From Paenibacillus pabuli NBRC 13638 (GTDB lineage: Bacteria > Bacillota > Bacilli > Paenibacillales > Paenibacillaceae), in contig NZ_BCNM01000001.1 of assembly GCF_001514495.1 (NCBI RefSeq), forward strand, positions 1 through 64,000: a stretch of 64,000 bases of DNA. The letters are read 5' to 3'. This document shows positions 39,501-46,400 of this stretch, one piece after another; position 1 is the stretch's first letter, and each line of letters opens with the position of its first letter. Under the pieces are notes generated by a model. The model saw only the letters and a list, made by a program, of their open reading frames with translations, made no database searches and was not told the origin of the DNA. The position numbers and the translations under genes are program-made.

Positions 39501-40328
39501 GCGAATACATCTGCATGGATTCTGGATGACAATCAACAGTTTGTTCCAAATGGAGTACCTGGAGAGCTTTATCTATCAGGTGATGGATTAAGTCTCGGTT
39601 ATCTGAACAATGAGGAGCTGACCGAAGCCAAATTTGTCAACAATCCATATCAGCTCCATGGACGAATGTACCGTACTGGTGATCGGGTGCGCCGCCTGTC
39701 TGACGGAACGATTGAATTTCTGGAGCGAATGGATCATCAAGTGAAGCTGAGAGGTTATCGGATCGAGCTTGGGGAGATTGAACAGGTACTGATTTCGCAT
39801 GAGCATGTCCGTGAAGCCACGGTTGTAGCTGTCAAAGATTCGGGTGGACAGGATACATTGTGTGCTTACCTTACCGTCCTGAAGGAAGTCAATCGGGTGG
39901 ATATGCAATCCTATATGGAAGCCCGTTTGCCAGGCTATATGGTCCCTTCCTATTTTATGGTATTGGAGCAGCTCCCACTTACGCCAAACGGGAAAATAGA
40001 CCGCCATGCGTTGCCTCGCCCTGAGATCGCAGTCAAATCAGAGACAACGTATGAGGCGCCTTCCAATTATGTGGAGGAACAGCTAGTAAACATATGGGAA
40101 GAAGTGCTGAATGTGAAGTCGATTGGCACCACCCACCATTTCTTTGAATGCGGCGGGAATTCCCTGAAAGTGATGCATGCAGTTCAGTTGACTAACCGAA
40201 AGTTGCAAATGGAATTAAAAATCAGTCAATTTTTTGAGTATCCAACGATTAAACAACAGGCCTCTCATATATTGGGCGGTAGCACAGCTGGCCCTGATGT
40301 GAATGAATATGTGGAAGAAGAGATTTAG
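24501..40328 (+). CDS. bacA: bacitracin-type synthetase 1 (BacA-like NRPS, modules 1-5)
   Basis: This 5275-residue NRPS starts with an adenylation domain and no condensation domain, so it initiates a peptide with a free N-terminus. Order by residue: A1 24-517, T1 529-600, Cy2 621-1047, A2 1077-1550, T2 1570-1643, C3 1657-2097, A3 2114-2604, T3 2617-2687, C4 2704-3127, A4 3150-3647, T4 3664-3734, E4 3744-4194, C5 4214-4644, A5 4674-5170, T5 5187-5257. Codes read by eye give Ile-Cys-Leu-(D)Glu-Ile, the BacA order, and the length is close to that of BacA. The acidic tail VNEYVEEEI probably binds the TubC-like N-terminus of the next protein. The start is set by AAAGGAAGGA 7 nt upstream; an earlier in-frame start at 24438 would overlap the promoter. 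The gene is expressed from the TTGACA-17-TATAAT promoter and is followed by bacB after 148 nt. Confidence 0.93.
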   Translation: MITGHSNIRENPTVNENRTNYPRNYTIHQLFQEQARLHRDAIAVTSDTIQYTYKEVDQYSNQMAAFLRQKGADRNKIIGIMLERSPEMIIALIAVLKSGASYLPIDSETPEERVTYMLKDSGACMLLTSQIGSNYKECTGLEIIHPRIKDYQDFSSDALTDLNQAEDPAYIIYTSGSTGLPKGVVISHRAAIRVVRDTNYITITEQDCMLQMSNYSFDASVFEIFGALLNGARLVILQKEEALNMSGLAQSIEKNGITVMFITTAFFNAIVEREITCLKSVRKVLFGGERVSLTHVKKAFEYMGENKLIHVYGPTESTVFATYYAVNGIDGEALTIPIGRPIANTSVLVLDQHDHPVPVGTAGELCISGDGLALGYLNNEELTEQKFVSHPFLTSERMYRTGDLVRWTPEHTLEFLDRMDQQVKLRGFRIELGEIETHLSRHDAVAEAFVMMRTNDAGHSYLCAYMVLTEETSIEELRLFLEQRIPEYMVPSYYVKLEQLPLTANGKINKSELPEPDQSIHSGRVYVAPTTELEQRLSLIWKEVLQIEQLSIHDSFAHLGGHSLNAIEVIARINEDLNASLPLNQLFRLGTIQNIAKFLENNDEDNTEAYFTDQGDPANMLEPFGLTGIQLAYLIGRDPAFEMGGAATNFTVEFEAEADMDLVNATLQKLINRHPILRTVVYENGTQQILKKPPLYTVEVIDVSERDTAYRSSRMEAERQRMMAKVITPSEWPLFEMKAYRMSERQYYFYLNLDPLICDDSSLKLLIKEFKWLYANGDQELPELQYNFRDYVQAMTRFKQSARYFKDQQYWMDKLEDFPGSPALPLKCDPADINVPQFSKFSNFITGEHWNKLKQQARLHNVTPTSILCAAYAYVLAHWSNQERFGVNLTVFNRIPFHEDVKRMAGDFTTLMLLDIDTRNSMNSFWTFTESVQHSLLDALDHRHYDGVDFIRQLGKKHDMHKRAVMPIVFTSVLNENVEDSFDALFNFDQIKYFSTRTSQVYIDNQVYEINGGLYITWDFVDQLFEKEVIESMFQQYLNLLNQVISSTQVTELELSQASRQLIDQYNDTSKPLALKPLHDLLTVTAIRFGDRVAIQHHERSICYIELERRSNQIAKYLIDHGVQRGDYIGVYGKRCIDTIVNIFGVLKAGAAYIPLDPDYPEERKQYIREKANCKFFIMPELYETESLETYSAEFINSGVTNDDMAYVIFTSGSTGKPKGVQIKHGAAANTILDMNERFNVTSSDRMMGISSLCFDLSVYDIFGAVSCGACLVLIDDQRDMFQLKNVMEQEKITIWNSVPALMDMCVDLYSAGEKNNELRLVLLSGDWISLRLPQKIVDVFPESEVVSLGGATEASIWSIYYPITAVSEQWKSIPYGRPLANQQIHVLNRQLQPCPIDVEGELYIGGSGVASGYLHDEEKTRQSFIIHPQLGYIYRTGDFGVLRSEGYVEFLGRKDSQVKIKGYRVELGEIENVLLQADDVQKAAVIDVADENGVKSLFAFVVADQNVDTLPLKVLLQSKLPNYMVPSMFLNVDEVPLTANGKVNKAVLEQVARQHQLTVREQAEVDTEPVNSIQEQLLQIWRDVFGLKQIGMNVSCFDLGGDSLKIMAIVAEVKKRLHVEVPIGEMFRNDTIYSLEQYLATKAHVKPAVIIEKLSRRDRYRASAAQKSMYTLSLLENNRGAYHIPMALFMEGEVHFIRLERALQTFIERHEILRTGFEVIEDELVQTVHTNVAFTLDYDDLGELDTDDHELVRLTSSLCKQSTQAFDLRQPPLMRAKLVRIGHGRHLFIINFHHIVADGTSQGILMNELLELYSGSILPDVDVHYLDYTAWQEQYRHSDEMAKQEAYWLDVYSSPPPTLELPYDFKRPEINTYEGNNIYSHLGESLTRDIRQLAKDTGSTLYMVMLSAYFLLLHRYTHEKDLVVGAAASGRLHEPLQHMFGVFVNTIALRNQMNESDTVRQLIEQIKQTTVAAFEHSEYAFDELVRKIGAEREINRNPLFDTMFSLENASLFTREKEGMKVSPVMFNLDNAKFDLTFNILEFENEIVLNVEYSTDLFGQETIQRMSDNYIALVGNMISGLEQPLSEIESLSPGERDQLIHTFNPPSMEYPLHQTVDELFEQQVRRTPDHVALVMGEKHVTYRELNHRSEQLAEVLRKKGVRDNNIVGVLAERSIDAVIGMLAVLKAGGAYLPIDPAYPNERIHYMLEDSQTQWVLTPKQRFEHVLQGKESSVDLIDLQTELVQTDEFLVSSSLQPIRGQSRNLAYVIYTSGSTGQPKGVMVSHQSLVHLCAWHHKRYQITDADRSASYASLSFDAFVWELFPYLLAGASVHLIQDEIRLDVVRINDYFHQHQISIAFLPTAICEQFIRQENRSLRTLLTGGDKLNYFEPRNYEVVNNYGPTENTVVTTSFTIDRMYANIPIGQPLPNTTVLILSGSDQLSPIGVPGELCISGAGLAKGYLNRPQLTAEKFVQHPFNPEQRMYRTGDWVRWLPDGNIEYLGRMDDQVKIRGFRIELGEIEHLLLQDPRVLEAAVVAHMDPADSTFLCGYVVCHEGYPVGVIDEIKEELTRRLPSYMVPAHFVTMDRLPLTANGKVNRKALPIPTPSDNRTTIAYEPPRNPVEVALVTLWQDILKVDNLGVHDRFFDIGGHSLLATILISRLHKEMQVEMPLVQIFRTPTIRGMAQYILDHKKSKYTSIPHAPLQSLYHLSAAQQRIYILSNLDPTGTAYNMPLAMKLKGSINKKQLNEAFSCLIARHESLRTSFVMNQGKPAQKIMQSVDFEVQYSSLREEGESPVLSEWVQPFSLEQAPLMRAELVQTKADEHILLFDMHHMISDGISIGILLHELAELYNGKKMPPVAVQYKDYSLWAHERQSSSDSIRHEKYWADVLKEEVPVLDLPLDFARPKTKSFNGDQIRLHLDETLTAALEQLANDQGATMYMLFVSAFTTLLSRYTGQEDILIGTPVSGRNHDDLNRVIGMFVNTIVLRNAPRGHYTFRQYLEQVKENTLQAYEHQEYPFERLVEQVDVKRDPSRNPLFDVMLVQNTDRLQLQMNDVEAILLEDGIQRSKFDMTARMNKTNLSWNLELEYNTDVFRAERIQRFAEHFVEILRQVAAGPEVRLDQLDILTQPEKTVLTGFNPPRQAYERDKTLVQMFMEQVERNPDNIALVFENEQLTYGMLNERANVLACELRKEGAGPNHIVAVMVERSINMIVAIVGVLKSGAAYMPIDPELPTERKRYMLTDSGARLLCTADHSMVDDLAFEGTVILLDALDRSGVREPVREPDMINHSSDAAYVIYTSGSTGRPKGVVVEHYNVHNLVDGLVEAVYQHYETPLNIALIAPYIFDASVKQIFAALLLGHALHIVPKSTVWEADLLLNYYAHHHIHVSDGTPAHLKLLTLASAGCKQQYELQELIIGGDVLTFDLLDEVYTTLPGMRANVTNVYGPTECTVDAAWNRIMYGTGERSGTIPIGRPIRNTSILIMDRYNRPQPVGVPGELCISGEGVARGYLNQADLTAEKFVDSPVDNDRKMYRTGDTAKWLPDGTIEFVGRQDDQVKIRGYRIELGEVEYQLTRLEVIQEAFVNAGQDDSGNDYLCAYIVIADPGLSIMDVRERLELQVPSYMIPAHFVKMDHLPRTVSGKVDRSRLPEPGNRILDDAKYEPPRNDKEQKLVQIWENILNLDCIGIHHNFFVMGGDSIKALQTISGLSKLGLKVEMKDLFANPTIRQLSPYVKQSQTLTTGNAEVTGEVFLTPIQQRFFARNDTDHNHYNQAFMLFRQEGFDQNAIRLSFDKMMEHHDGLRMVYGYNSSGEITQTIRNYRSGLFEFDVVDVRGVAQPEAFIEEQASLLHKKMRIHEGQLVKLRLFRLDEGEHLLITIHHLVMDGVSWRILLEDFEWLYMQAVEQKPLNVGPKTVSYQQFAAALKSYSKHHLLQKEQTFWKNVSSVYTPFLDSQRQTTNTVHDHGHSATLVSELDREQTGWLLQQTNRAYQTEINDILLTALMLSVTEITGQPQFKIMLEGHGRQALGTELDVSRTVGWFTSVYPVVFDLCQELELPKAIKTVKETLRAIPNKGIGYGILKYMADPHCFADEKEASILFNYMGELDSSLERNLFSSSHIPVGQTVGGKLIRAHDFEINAVVMDGKFTVHTTYSDGAYEAEVAEQLNRLFIYNLHQIVQHCRNKQGTERTPSDYGKHPVSIAELEAIQNRVDPLVISKIYPLTLMQSGMLYHSLEQETSHAYFEQVFVDLKGNVDVEILKYSFGRVIQRHEGLRSIFEYQFVQQPRQLIIDQQQVEWLMLDWTGKSQYEQLQRMEQFMTDDQERGFDLSRELLIRFCLISRGADAFTLVISHHHILLDGWCLDILIREMFEIYASQQTGQPEMLEETRPLGDYLDWLDQQNKEEALAYWKQYLQGYYERVSLPKTGANLDTAAPTLREQDIQFPRELTSRLKQFAVNNQVTFNALIQAIWGMVLCRYSGTEDVIYGTVISGRDADVEGIENMVGLFINTIPTRVKLEPEELFADALRRVQQEGMEGQKYGYVHLAEIQDQSELKADLLDHVLVFQNFGNEQSAGLAAEQGTGITLERVYGNEHTHYDLSVTAVLDDTFRLKWSYNSNVLDSELMNGLGDHVLYVAEQISANQNIRVREIALIGEQARHKMELLSHGPMTPFPKEKTLSQLFDEQAARTPNAVALVMQEKQFTYLELQEKSNQMSERLRMQGIQNSSIVGLMVQRSCEMIISILGILKAGAAYLPIDPEWPRARIAHMLHDSGAALLLTEKQWMEDFTDIIEVMNVRTDVEDTIRLESIGMKESAPTLASEDKAGDDLAYIIYTSGSTGKPKGVMISHANAIRVVKNTNYIQISASDSILQLSNYAFDGSIFDIFGALLNGARLIMIEQETLLDINQLSKVMTEEKITVCFMTTALFNLLVDRAPHCLLGLRKLLFGGERASVSHARKALSHMGADKLIHVYGPTESTVFATSYPVQAIGDNDGSLPIGKPIANTSAWILDDNQQFVPNGVPGELYLSGDGLSLGYLNNEELTEAKFVNNPYQLHGRMYRTGDRVRRLSDGTIEFLERMDHQVKLRGYRIELGEIEQVLISHEHVREATVVAVKDSGGQDTLCAYLTVLKEVNRVDMQSYMEARLPGYMVPSYFMVLEQLPLTPNGKIDRHALPRPEIAVKSETTYEAPSNYVEEQLVNIWEEVLNVKSIGTTHHFFECGGNSLKVMHAVQLTNRKLQMELKISQFFEYPTIKQQASHILGGSTAGPDVNEYVEEEI
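24570..26300 (+). other. NRPS module 1: A - T, predicted Ile
   Basis: A-domain pocket residues by alignment to GrsA read DAFFLGVVF. Bacitracin Ile domains read DGFFLGVV(F/Y); the second residue here is Ala instead of Gly. Ile is likely, with Val possible. The carrier has GGHSLN. No condensation or formylation domain precedes it. Confidence 0.75.
26360..29430 (+). other. NRPS module 2: Cy - A - T, predicted Cys (thiazoline)
   Basis: The condensation-type domain carries DPLICDDSS, matching the heterocyclization motif DxxxxDxxS, plus SQVYIDNQV and GDFTTLMLL typical of Cy domains. The A domain reads DLYNLSLIW, the Cys code. The carrier has GGDSLK. No oxidase domain is present, so a thiazoline, not a thiazole, is expected from residues 1 and 2. 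Confidence 0.9.
29470..32560 (+). other. NRPS module 3: C - A - T, predicted Leu
   Basis: The condensation domain has HHIVADG. The A-domain pocket reads DAWFLGNVV, a well-known Leu code (BacA, SrfA). The carrier has GGHSLL. Confidence 0.9.
32610..37080 (+). other. NRPS module 4: C - A - T - E, predicted D-Glu
   Basis: The condensation domain has HHMISDG. The A-domain pocket reads DAKDIGVVD, differing from the BacA Glu code DAKDLGVVD only by Ile for Leu. The carrier has GGDSIK, the form usual before epimerases. The epimerase has HHLVMDG and EGHGR motifs. Confidence 0.88.
37140..40270 (+). other. NRPS module 5: DCL C - A - T, predicted Ile
   Basis: The condensation domain begins IYPLTLMQSGML and has HHHILLDGWCL, the form found after epimerases. 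The A-domain pocket reads DGFFLGVVF, the bacitracin-type Ile code. The carrier has GGNSLK, with Asn where Asp or His is usual, and the Ser is kept. Confidence 0.87.
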
Positions 40329-40369
40329 CAGTTCGTTCTTTATGTACAATAAATGAGTCAATGATCCGT

Positions 40370-40427
40370 GAGAGACTGCATCGCAGATAGCCCCTTCATT
40401 AGATGCGGTGTAGAGGTGCAGTTTCTC
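40370..40427 (+). promoter_or_regulatory. alternative stem-loops in the bacA-bacB spacer
   Basis: Bases 40370-40382 can pair along all 13 positions with 40415-40427 (two G-U pairs). Part of the same strand (40375-40382) can instead pair with 40402-40409 (8 bp, one G-U). The two folds exclude each other. No T tract follows, so it is not a plain terminator. It might stabilise or attenuate the message; function is unknown. Confidence 0.35.
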
Positions 40428-40476
40428 CCGGAATTCCACGTCTTAGGCGTCATACTGAAAGGAATGGTGAATTCCT

Positions 40477-43400
40477 ATGAACATAGCGGAGTTTATGAAT
40501 CATTTACAGAAGAAGAACGTGAAATTGTACCATCAAGACGGGAAAATCAAAATGATCGGACCACGTGATGAAATCAATGCTGATCTTAAATCACAAATTA
40601 AAGAACACAAACAGGCACTTATTCAGTTTCTGATCCACCAGGAAGAAGTATGGAATGCGCCTATTCCAAAGGCCCAAGAGTCGACCAACGAGATGTACCC
40701 CTTGTCCAGGGCTCAGAAAAGAATGTATATTCTGCATCAAATGGACGATCAGGGAATTGCATATAACATTCCAATGGCGGTGAAGCTGACGGGTCCTCTC
40801 GAACTGGATTTACTTGAGGAAGCGATTGGGCGTGTGATCGAGAGGCATGAAGCGCTTCGAACGTCATTTGTCGATGATCAGGGAGAGCCTGCTCAGAAGA
40901 TTCGCCCTCAAATTCGGTTTAAGCTTGATTTCAGCGAACGGAATGAATCAGATCTTTTTGTCAAGATCAAACAATTTATTCGACCTTTTGATCTGAAGCA
41001 GGCCCCGTTGCTGCGCGCTGAACTGGTCCGCTTGGATCAAGACCAGCATGTGCTGCTCATGGATATGCATCATATTGTATCCGATGGGATGTCCTTTGCG
41101 TTGTTTCTGAATGAACTGGCTGAACTGTACAGTGGAAAAGCGTTGACACCTGCTGCCATCCAGTACAAGGACTATGTGGCATGGGAGAAAGCCAAAGAAC
41201 GTTCAGGCGCTCAGCAAAAGCAGGAAACATACTGGCTGGATACGCTGAGTGGGGAACTGCCACAACTTCAAATGCCTTTGGATTATGCGCGTCCGCCAGA
41301 GCAAAATGTTGCCGGTCAACGAATAGTTACCGAATTGGATCAGGAACTGACGAGAAATTTGCAGCGTCTTGCTGATGAGCATGACGTAACGATGTACATG
41401 CTGCTTCTCTCAGCCTATACCGTCCTTTTATCCAAATACACTGGACAGAAGGACATTATCGTGGGTACGCCGATCGCAGGCAGATCGCATGATCACCTCA
41501 AATCAGTAATCGGTTTGTTCACCAATACGATAGCAACACGACATAAGATTGAGCCAGATCAGACATTCGACGCGTTTTTGAATCAGGTGAGAAGGCATAC
41601 CTTATCCGCATATGAGAATCAGGATTATCCTTTTGATGAATTGATCGAAAAGCTGAATTTACCTATAGATCGAAGCAGACACACGCTTTTTGATACGATG
41701 TTTGATTTGCAGCATGCCGAGGATTATGTGTTCCAACTGGGTCAGCTTCAAGCGGAAATGTGTGAATTCGATCTCCCGGTCTCCAAATTTGATCTCAGTC
41801 TCAGCGTAATTCATTACGGCAGTCACATGAAACTGGATCTGCAATATGCCTCCAAATTGTTTGCCCAAAATAGCATGGAACGTTTTTTAAGCCACTTGGT
41901 GAATGTGTTGAATGAGATTGTGTTAAACGCCGGGCAAAAGGTAAGTCAGCTTCGCATGTTGTCCAGGCAGGAAGAAGAGCAGGTGCTCTATCAGTTTAAC
42001 AGCAAGCGGGTGGATTCGTATCAGGGCACATTAAATGATTGGTTTGAAGAACGCGCTGCACATGCACCTGAACGGATTGCAGTAGTCCACGGAAATAGAT
42101 CCATGTCTTATGAGCAGCTTAATGAACGAGTAAACAAGCTGGCACGCCTGCTGCGAATGAAAGGGGTAAAGCCTAATTCAATTGTAGGTGTTATGGTGGA
42201 GCGATCCTTGGATATGATTGTTGGGATACTTGCAGTTCTTAAAGCGGGTGCTGCATACTTGCCCATTGATCCTGAACTGCCTGATGACCGGATATTGTAT
42301 ATGCTCAGGGATAGTGAGGCCGTGTTGCTCTTGAATGGATGTCCTTTGAGAGGCAAAATCCGCATCACATCCGAACTGGCGATGGAAGACCCGGAGATTG
42401 AACGTATGGAATCAAGCAATCCAGAACGAGTTAATCACCAAGGAGATTTGGCCTATGTGATCTATACTTCCGGTTCAACAGGTACACCTAAAGGGGTCAT
42501 GACCACTCACGGAAATGTATTGAACTATATCTCTGCTTTTTTGGACAGAGTACCGCTAACAGAGGAAGATGCGGTTCTTCAGGTGGTGTCCTTTTCGTTC
42601 GACGCGTTCACTGAAGAAGTATTTCCGTTGCTGGCTGTATCCGGGCGCATTGTCCTGAGCGACAAGTTAAACGAAACGCATGTGGATGACCTGGTTATGC
42701 AGATTGAAAAAGAGAACATCACTGTCTTAAGCTGTTCCCCACTTCTTCTAAACGAGTTGGACAAAAACAGGCATCTGCGTCCGCATGCCAACATGAAATT
42801 TATTAGTGGCGGGGACGTCCTGAAATATGAATATGTCCGAAATATGGTCCGTTCAGCTCAGGTGTACAATTCATATGGACCTACCGAAGCAACGGTATGT
42901 GCTACATATTATCGTGTGATGCCACAGGACCAGGGAAGAGTATCCATTCCCATAGGTAGTCCTCTTGGAAATGTTGACGTGTTTATACTTGATGAATATC
43001 AACAGCCTGTTCCGATTGGTGTAGCAGGGGAGTTATATATCGGAGGGGCAGGGGTTGCCAAGGGATATCTCCATCTTGCCGAGCTTACGCAATCCCGTTT
43101 TATCGATCATCTGCTCGTATCGGGGAACACAATGTATCGCACCGGAGATATGGGAAGATGGCTTCCGGATGGCACTATCGAGTTTCTTGGAAGAAATGAT
43201 GAACAGATTAAAATCAGAGGCTATCGCGTTGAAATTCGGGAAGTCGAGCATCATTTGGCAGCTCATCCTGATGTAAGCGATGCTGTGGTTACAGATCAAA
43301 AGGACCCACAGGGTCAGCTTTGCCTTTGTGCATATATTGTCTGGAATTCGCCAGATCATGGACATGGCTTCGATGAACTGAAAACACATGCGAGAGAGCG

Positions 43401-46400
43401 ATTGCCGGCTTACATGATTCCTTCATGGTTTATGAGTCTGGAGAAAATTCCGCGCACCCTCAATGGCAAAGCAGACCTTAATGTTTTGCCTAAACCCAAT
43501 ATGGAAAGCACGGCTCATACGACGTATGCGGCCCCAAGCAATGAGCTGGAATGTATACTGGCATCCATATGGGAAGAGGTATTGGATCTTCGGCCGATTG
43601 GGGTAGATCATCATTTTTTTGAACTGGGTGGTCAGTCTTTGAGGGCATTTGCCATGATGTCAGCCATTCAGAGAAAGCTGGATATTCGGATTACACTCAA
43701 GGATATTTTTAACATGCCTACAATCAGGGAGCTGGCTGCATGGCTTCAAACTGTGGAGACACAGCACACCTTCCAAATCCAGAAGGCAACCCATAAGCCG
43801 CATTATCCATTGTCCGCAGCACAGCGAAGACTTTACATTCTGGATCGGGTGCAGCAAACGGGTTTGATGTATAACATGCCTCTTATTATCCGTTTGTCAA
43901 AAGAAGCTGAACAGCAGCGCATGGAGCAGACATTGCTTGAAATCATTCGTAGACATGAAGGGCTGAGAACTTCTTTTACGGAAATGGATGACGGGCCTGT
44001 TCAGCGTATTCATGCCCAAGTAAACTTCAATCTTCTTGTGGGGAACGGCTTGGAACAGGATCTGGATTCGTTCATACATTCGTTTATCCAACCCTTTGAT
44101 CTGGAGAAGGCCCCTTTGTTCAGAGCTGCATTATGGCGAACGGAAATCTCCCAATATCTGTGTCTGGATATGCATCATTTGATTTCAGACGCGGTGTCCA
44201 TGGATATCCTGATCCAGGAAATAGGGCAAATCTATGAACATAAACGATTGGCACCATTAACCCTTCAATATAAAGATTATGCTGAATGGTCTCTGGCCCC
44301 GGAACAACAGGAACAAAGGCAAGAGCACCAGCAATACTGGACAGATGTGCTTAAAGGTGAATTGCCCGTGTTAAATTTGCCACTCGATTTCTCCCGACCT
44401 GCGATTCAGAGTCATGAAGGGAACCGGCTTCAATTTGCAGTTGATTCGCAACTGACACAAAGGCTTCGTTTGCTGGCTGCCGAAAACGGTGTAACGCTGT
44501 TTGTTTTGCTGTTAACCGCATATACGATACTTCTTGCCCGGTACACTTCCCAGGATGACATCATTATAGGTACTACGGTGGCAGGACGAGAGCATCCGGA
44601 ATTGGAAGATATGGTGGGTATGTTTGTCAATACGCTTGCATTACGCTTTTATCCCGAACCCGATATGACGGTGCAGCAGTTGCTTCATCATATTAAGGAT
44701 ACTACGCTTGACGGCTTTTCCCATCAGGACTATCCGTTTGATGAACTGGTCAGCCAACTTGAAGTGAAGAGGGATGCAAGCCGGAGCCCGCTGTTTGATA
44801 CCCTGTTCACCCTTCAGGCTGAAAAGACAATCGTAATGGACGCTAATGGTTTGCTGGCTGAATATTATCCGTTCAGTCATCCCACAGCCAAGTTCGATCT
44901 AAGCGTAACTGCTTTGGAGACCGCGGATGGTATAGAGATGTTTTACGGGTACGCCTCCAGGCTGTTCAAACAAGATACCATGGAGAGATTGGCTGGACAT
45001 TATAATGAAATTTTGAAAGATATTGTAAATGGTACTCAATGCACCATTGGTGAGATCAATCTGGTGACGGAAAAGGAAAGGCAGCTGCTGCTGCATCAGT
45101 TTAACAACAATGCTAGGGATTATGCTAATCGAAAACCCGTTCCGGAACAGATTGCAGATCATGGAATTCATTTTCCCAATAAAGTAGCTGTTGTATATGA
45201 TGGGCAGAAACTGACCTATAGCGAGCTGAATGAACGGGCTGCGGATGTTGCGGAAGCTCTGCAGGAACTTGGAGTCCATAAGCAAATGCCTGTAGGCATT
45301 ATGATGGATCGTTCCTTGGAAATGATGGTCGGTTTACTCGGTATTCTCAAAGCGGGTGGAGCCTATATGCCTTTGGATCCGGCGTTTCCCGAGGATCGCA
45401 TTCGCTACATGCTCGAAGATAGCGGTGCCAGTGTGGTTGTAACTCAAGAGCATTTGTTGTCCCAAGTGAAAAAATACAGTCATTCCATTAAAACTCTGGT
45501 GCTTGACAGTTCTTGGTCACCATTACAGAGCATTGAGGAGAAGGGCGACCGCCAGGCGCGGAATGGTGTGTCACAAATAAAGCATGATGACCATGATTTG
45601 GCCTATATCATCTATACCTCAGGCTCAACCGGATTGCCCAAAGGTGTATTGATTGAGCATGGATCATTCGCCAATTTCTGTTATGGCTTCATTGAAGCTC
45701 AGCAGATCACGGAACGAGATCGTGCAGCTAATTATTTGCAAATTACATTTGATGGGTCTATTATCGATATTTTTCCTGCATTGGTGGTGGGGGCCGAGCT
45801 GCATATCATCCCATCTCAGTTGCGTCTGGATATGTCACAGCTAAATGCATATATGAATGCACACTCCATTACATTGATCACGTTGCCGCCTAAGGTGTGT
45901 GAAGTTTTTATCCATCAGCCCAATACCTCATTGCGTTTGCTGATCGCAGGAGGAGAACAGTTGAAACTTTCTTTTCTCCCTGACTATCCGCTGATCAATG
46001 CATATGGACCTACCGAAAACACGGTTGCTACCACCTACCAACGGGTAGACCAGGTTCAAGGCAATATTCCGATTGGCAAGCCGCTCCCCAACATATGGAC
46101 GTATGTGATGAATAGTGATCATCAATTATGTCCGGTTGGTGTAACAGGAGAATTATACATTGCTGGCAACAGTGTAGCCCGGGGCTACCTTAATAACCCA
46201 GAACTGACAGCCGAGAAATTTGTGGACAACCCGCATGAACCTGGCGGCAAAATGTACCGGACAGGTGATCTGGTGCGCTGGCTGCCTGATGGCAGTTTGC
46301 AATTTATGGGGCGTACCGATCAACAGGTGAAAATTCGTGGTTACCGGATTGAGCTTGGCGAAATCGAGCAGCAACTGCTGAAACACCCGGCCATCCGGGA

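Noticed and set aside
2..40328. One hybrid PKS-NRPS assembly line
   Set aside because: The PKS ends in a thioesterase and the NRPS starts with A-T; no KS-C or ACP-C junction joins them.
40370..40427. T-box or other amino-acid riboswitch
   Set aside because: No T-box consensus and no terminator T tract are present; only generic alternative stems are seen.
40368..40568. Small + strand ORF spanning the bacA-bacB spacer
   Set aside because: It starts at a GTG without a ribosome binding site and runs out of frame into the start of the BacB-like gene.
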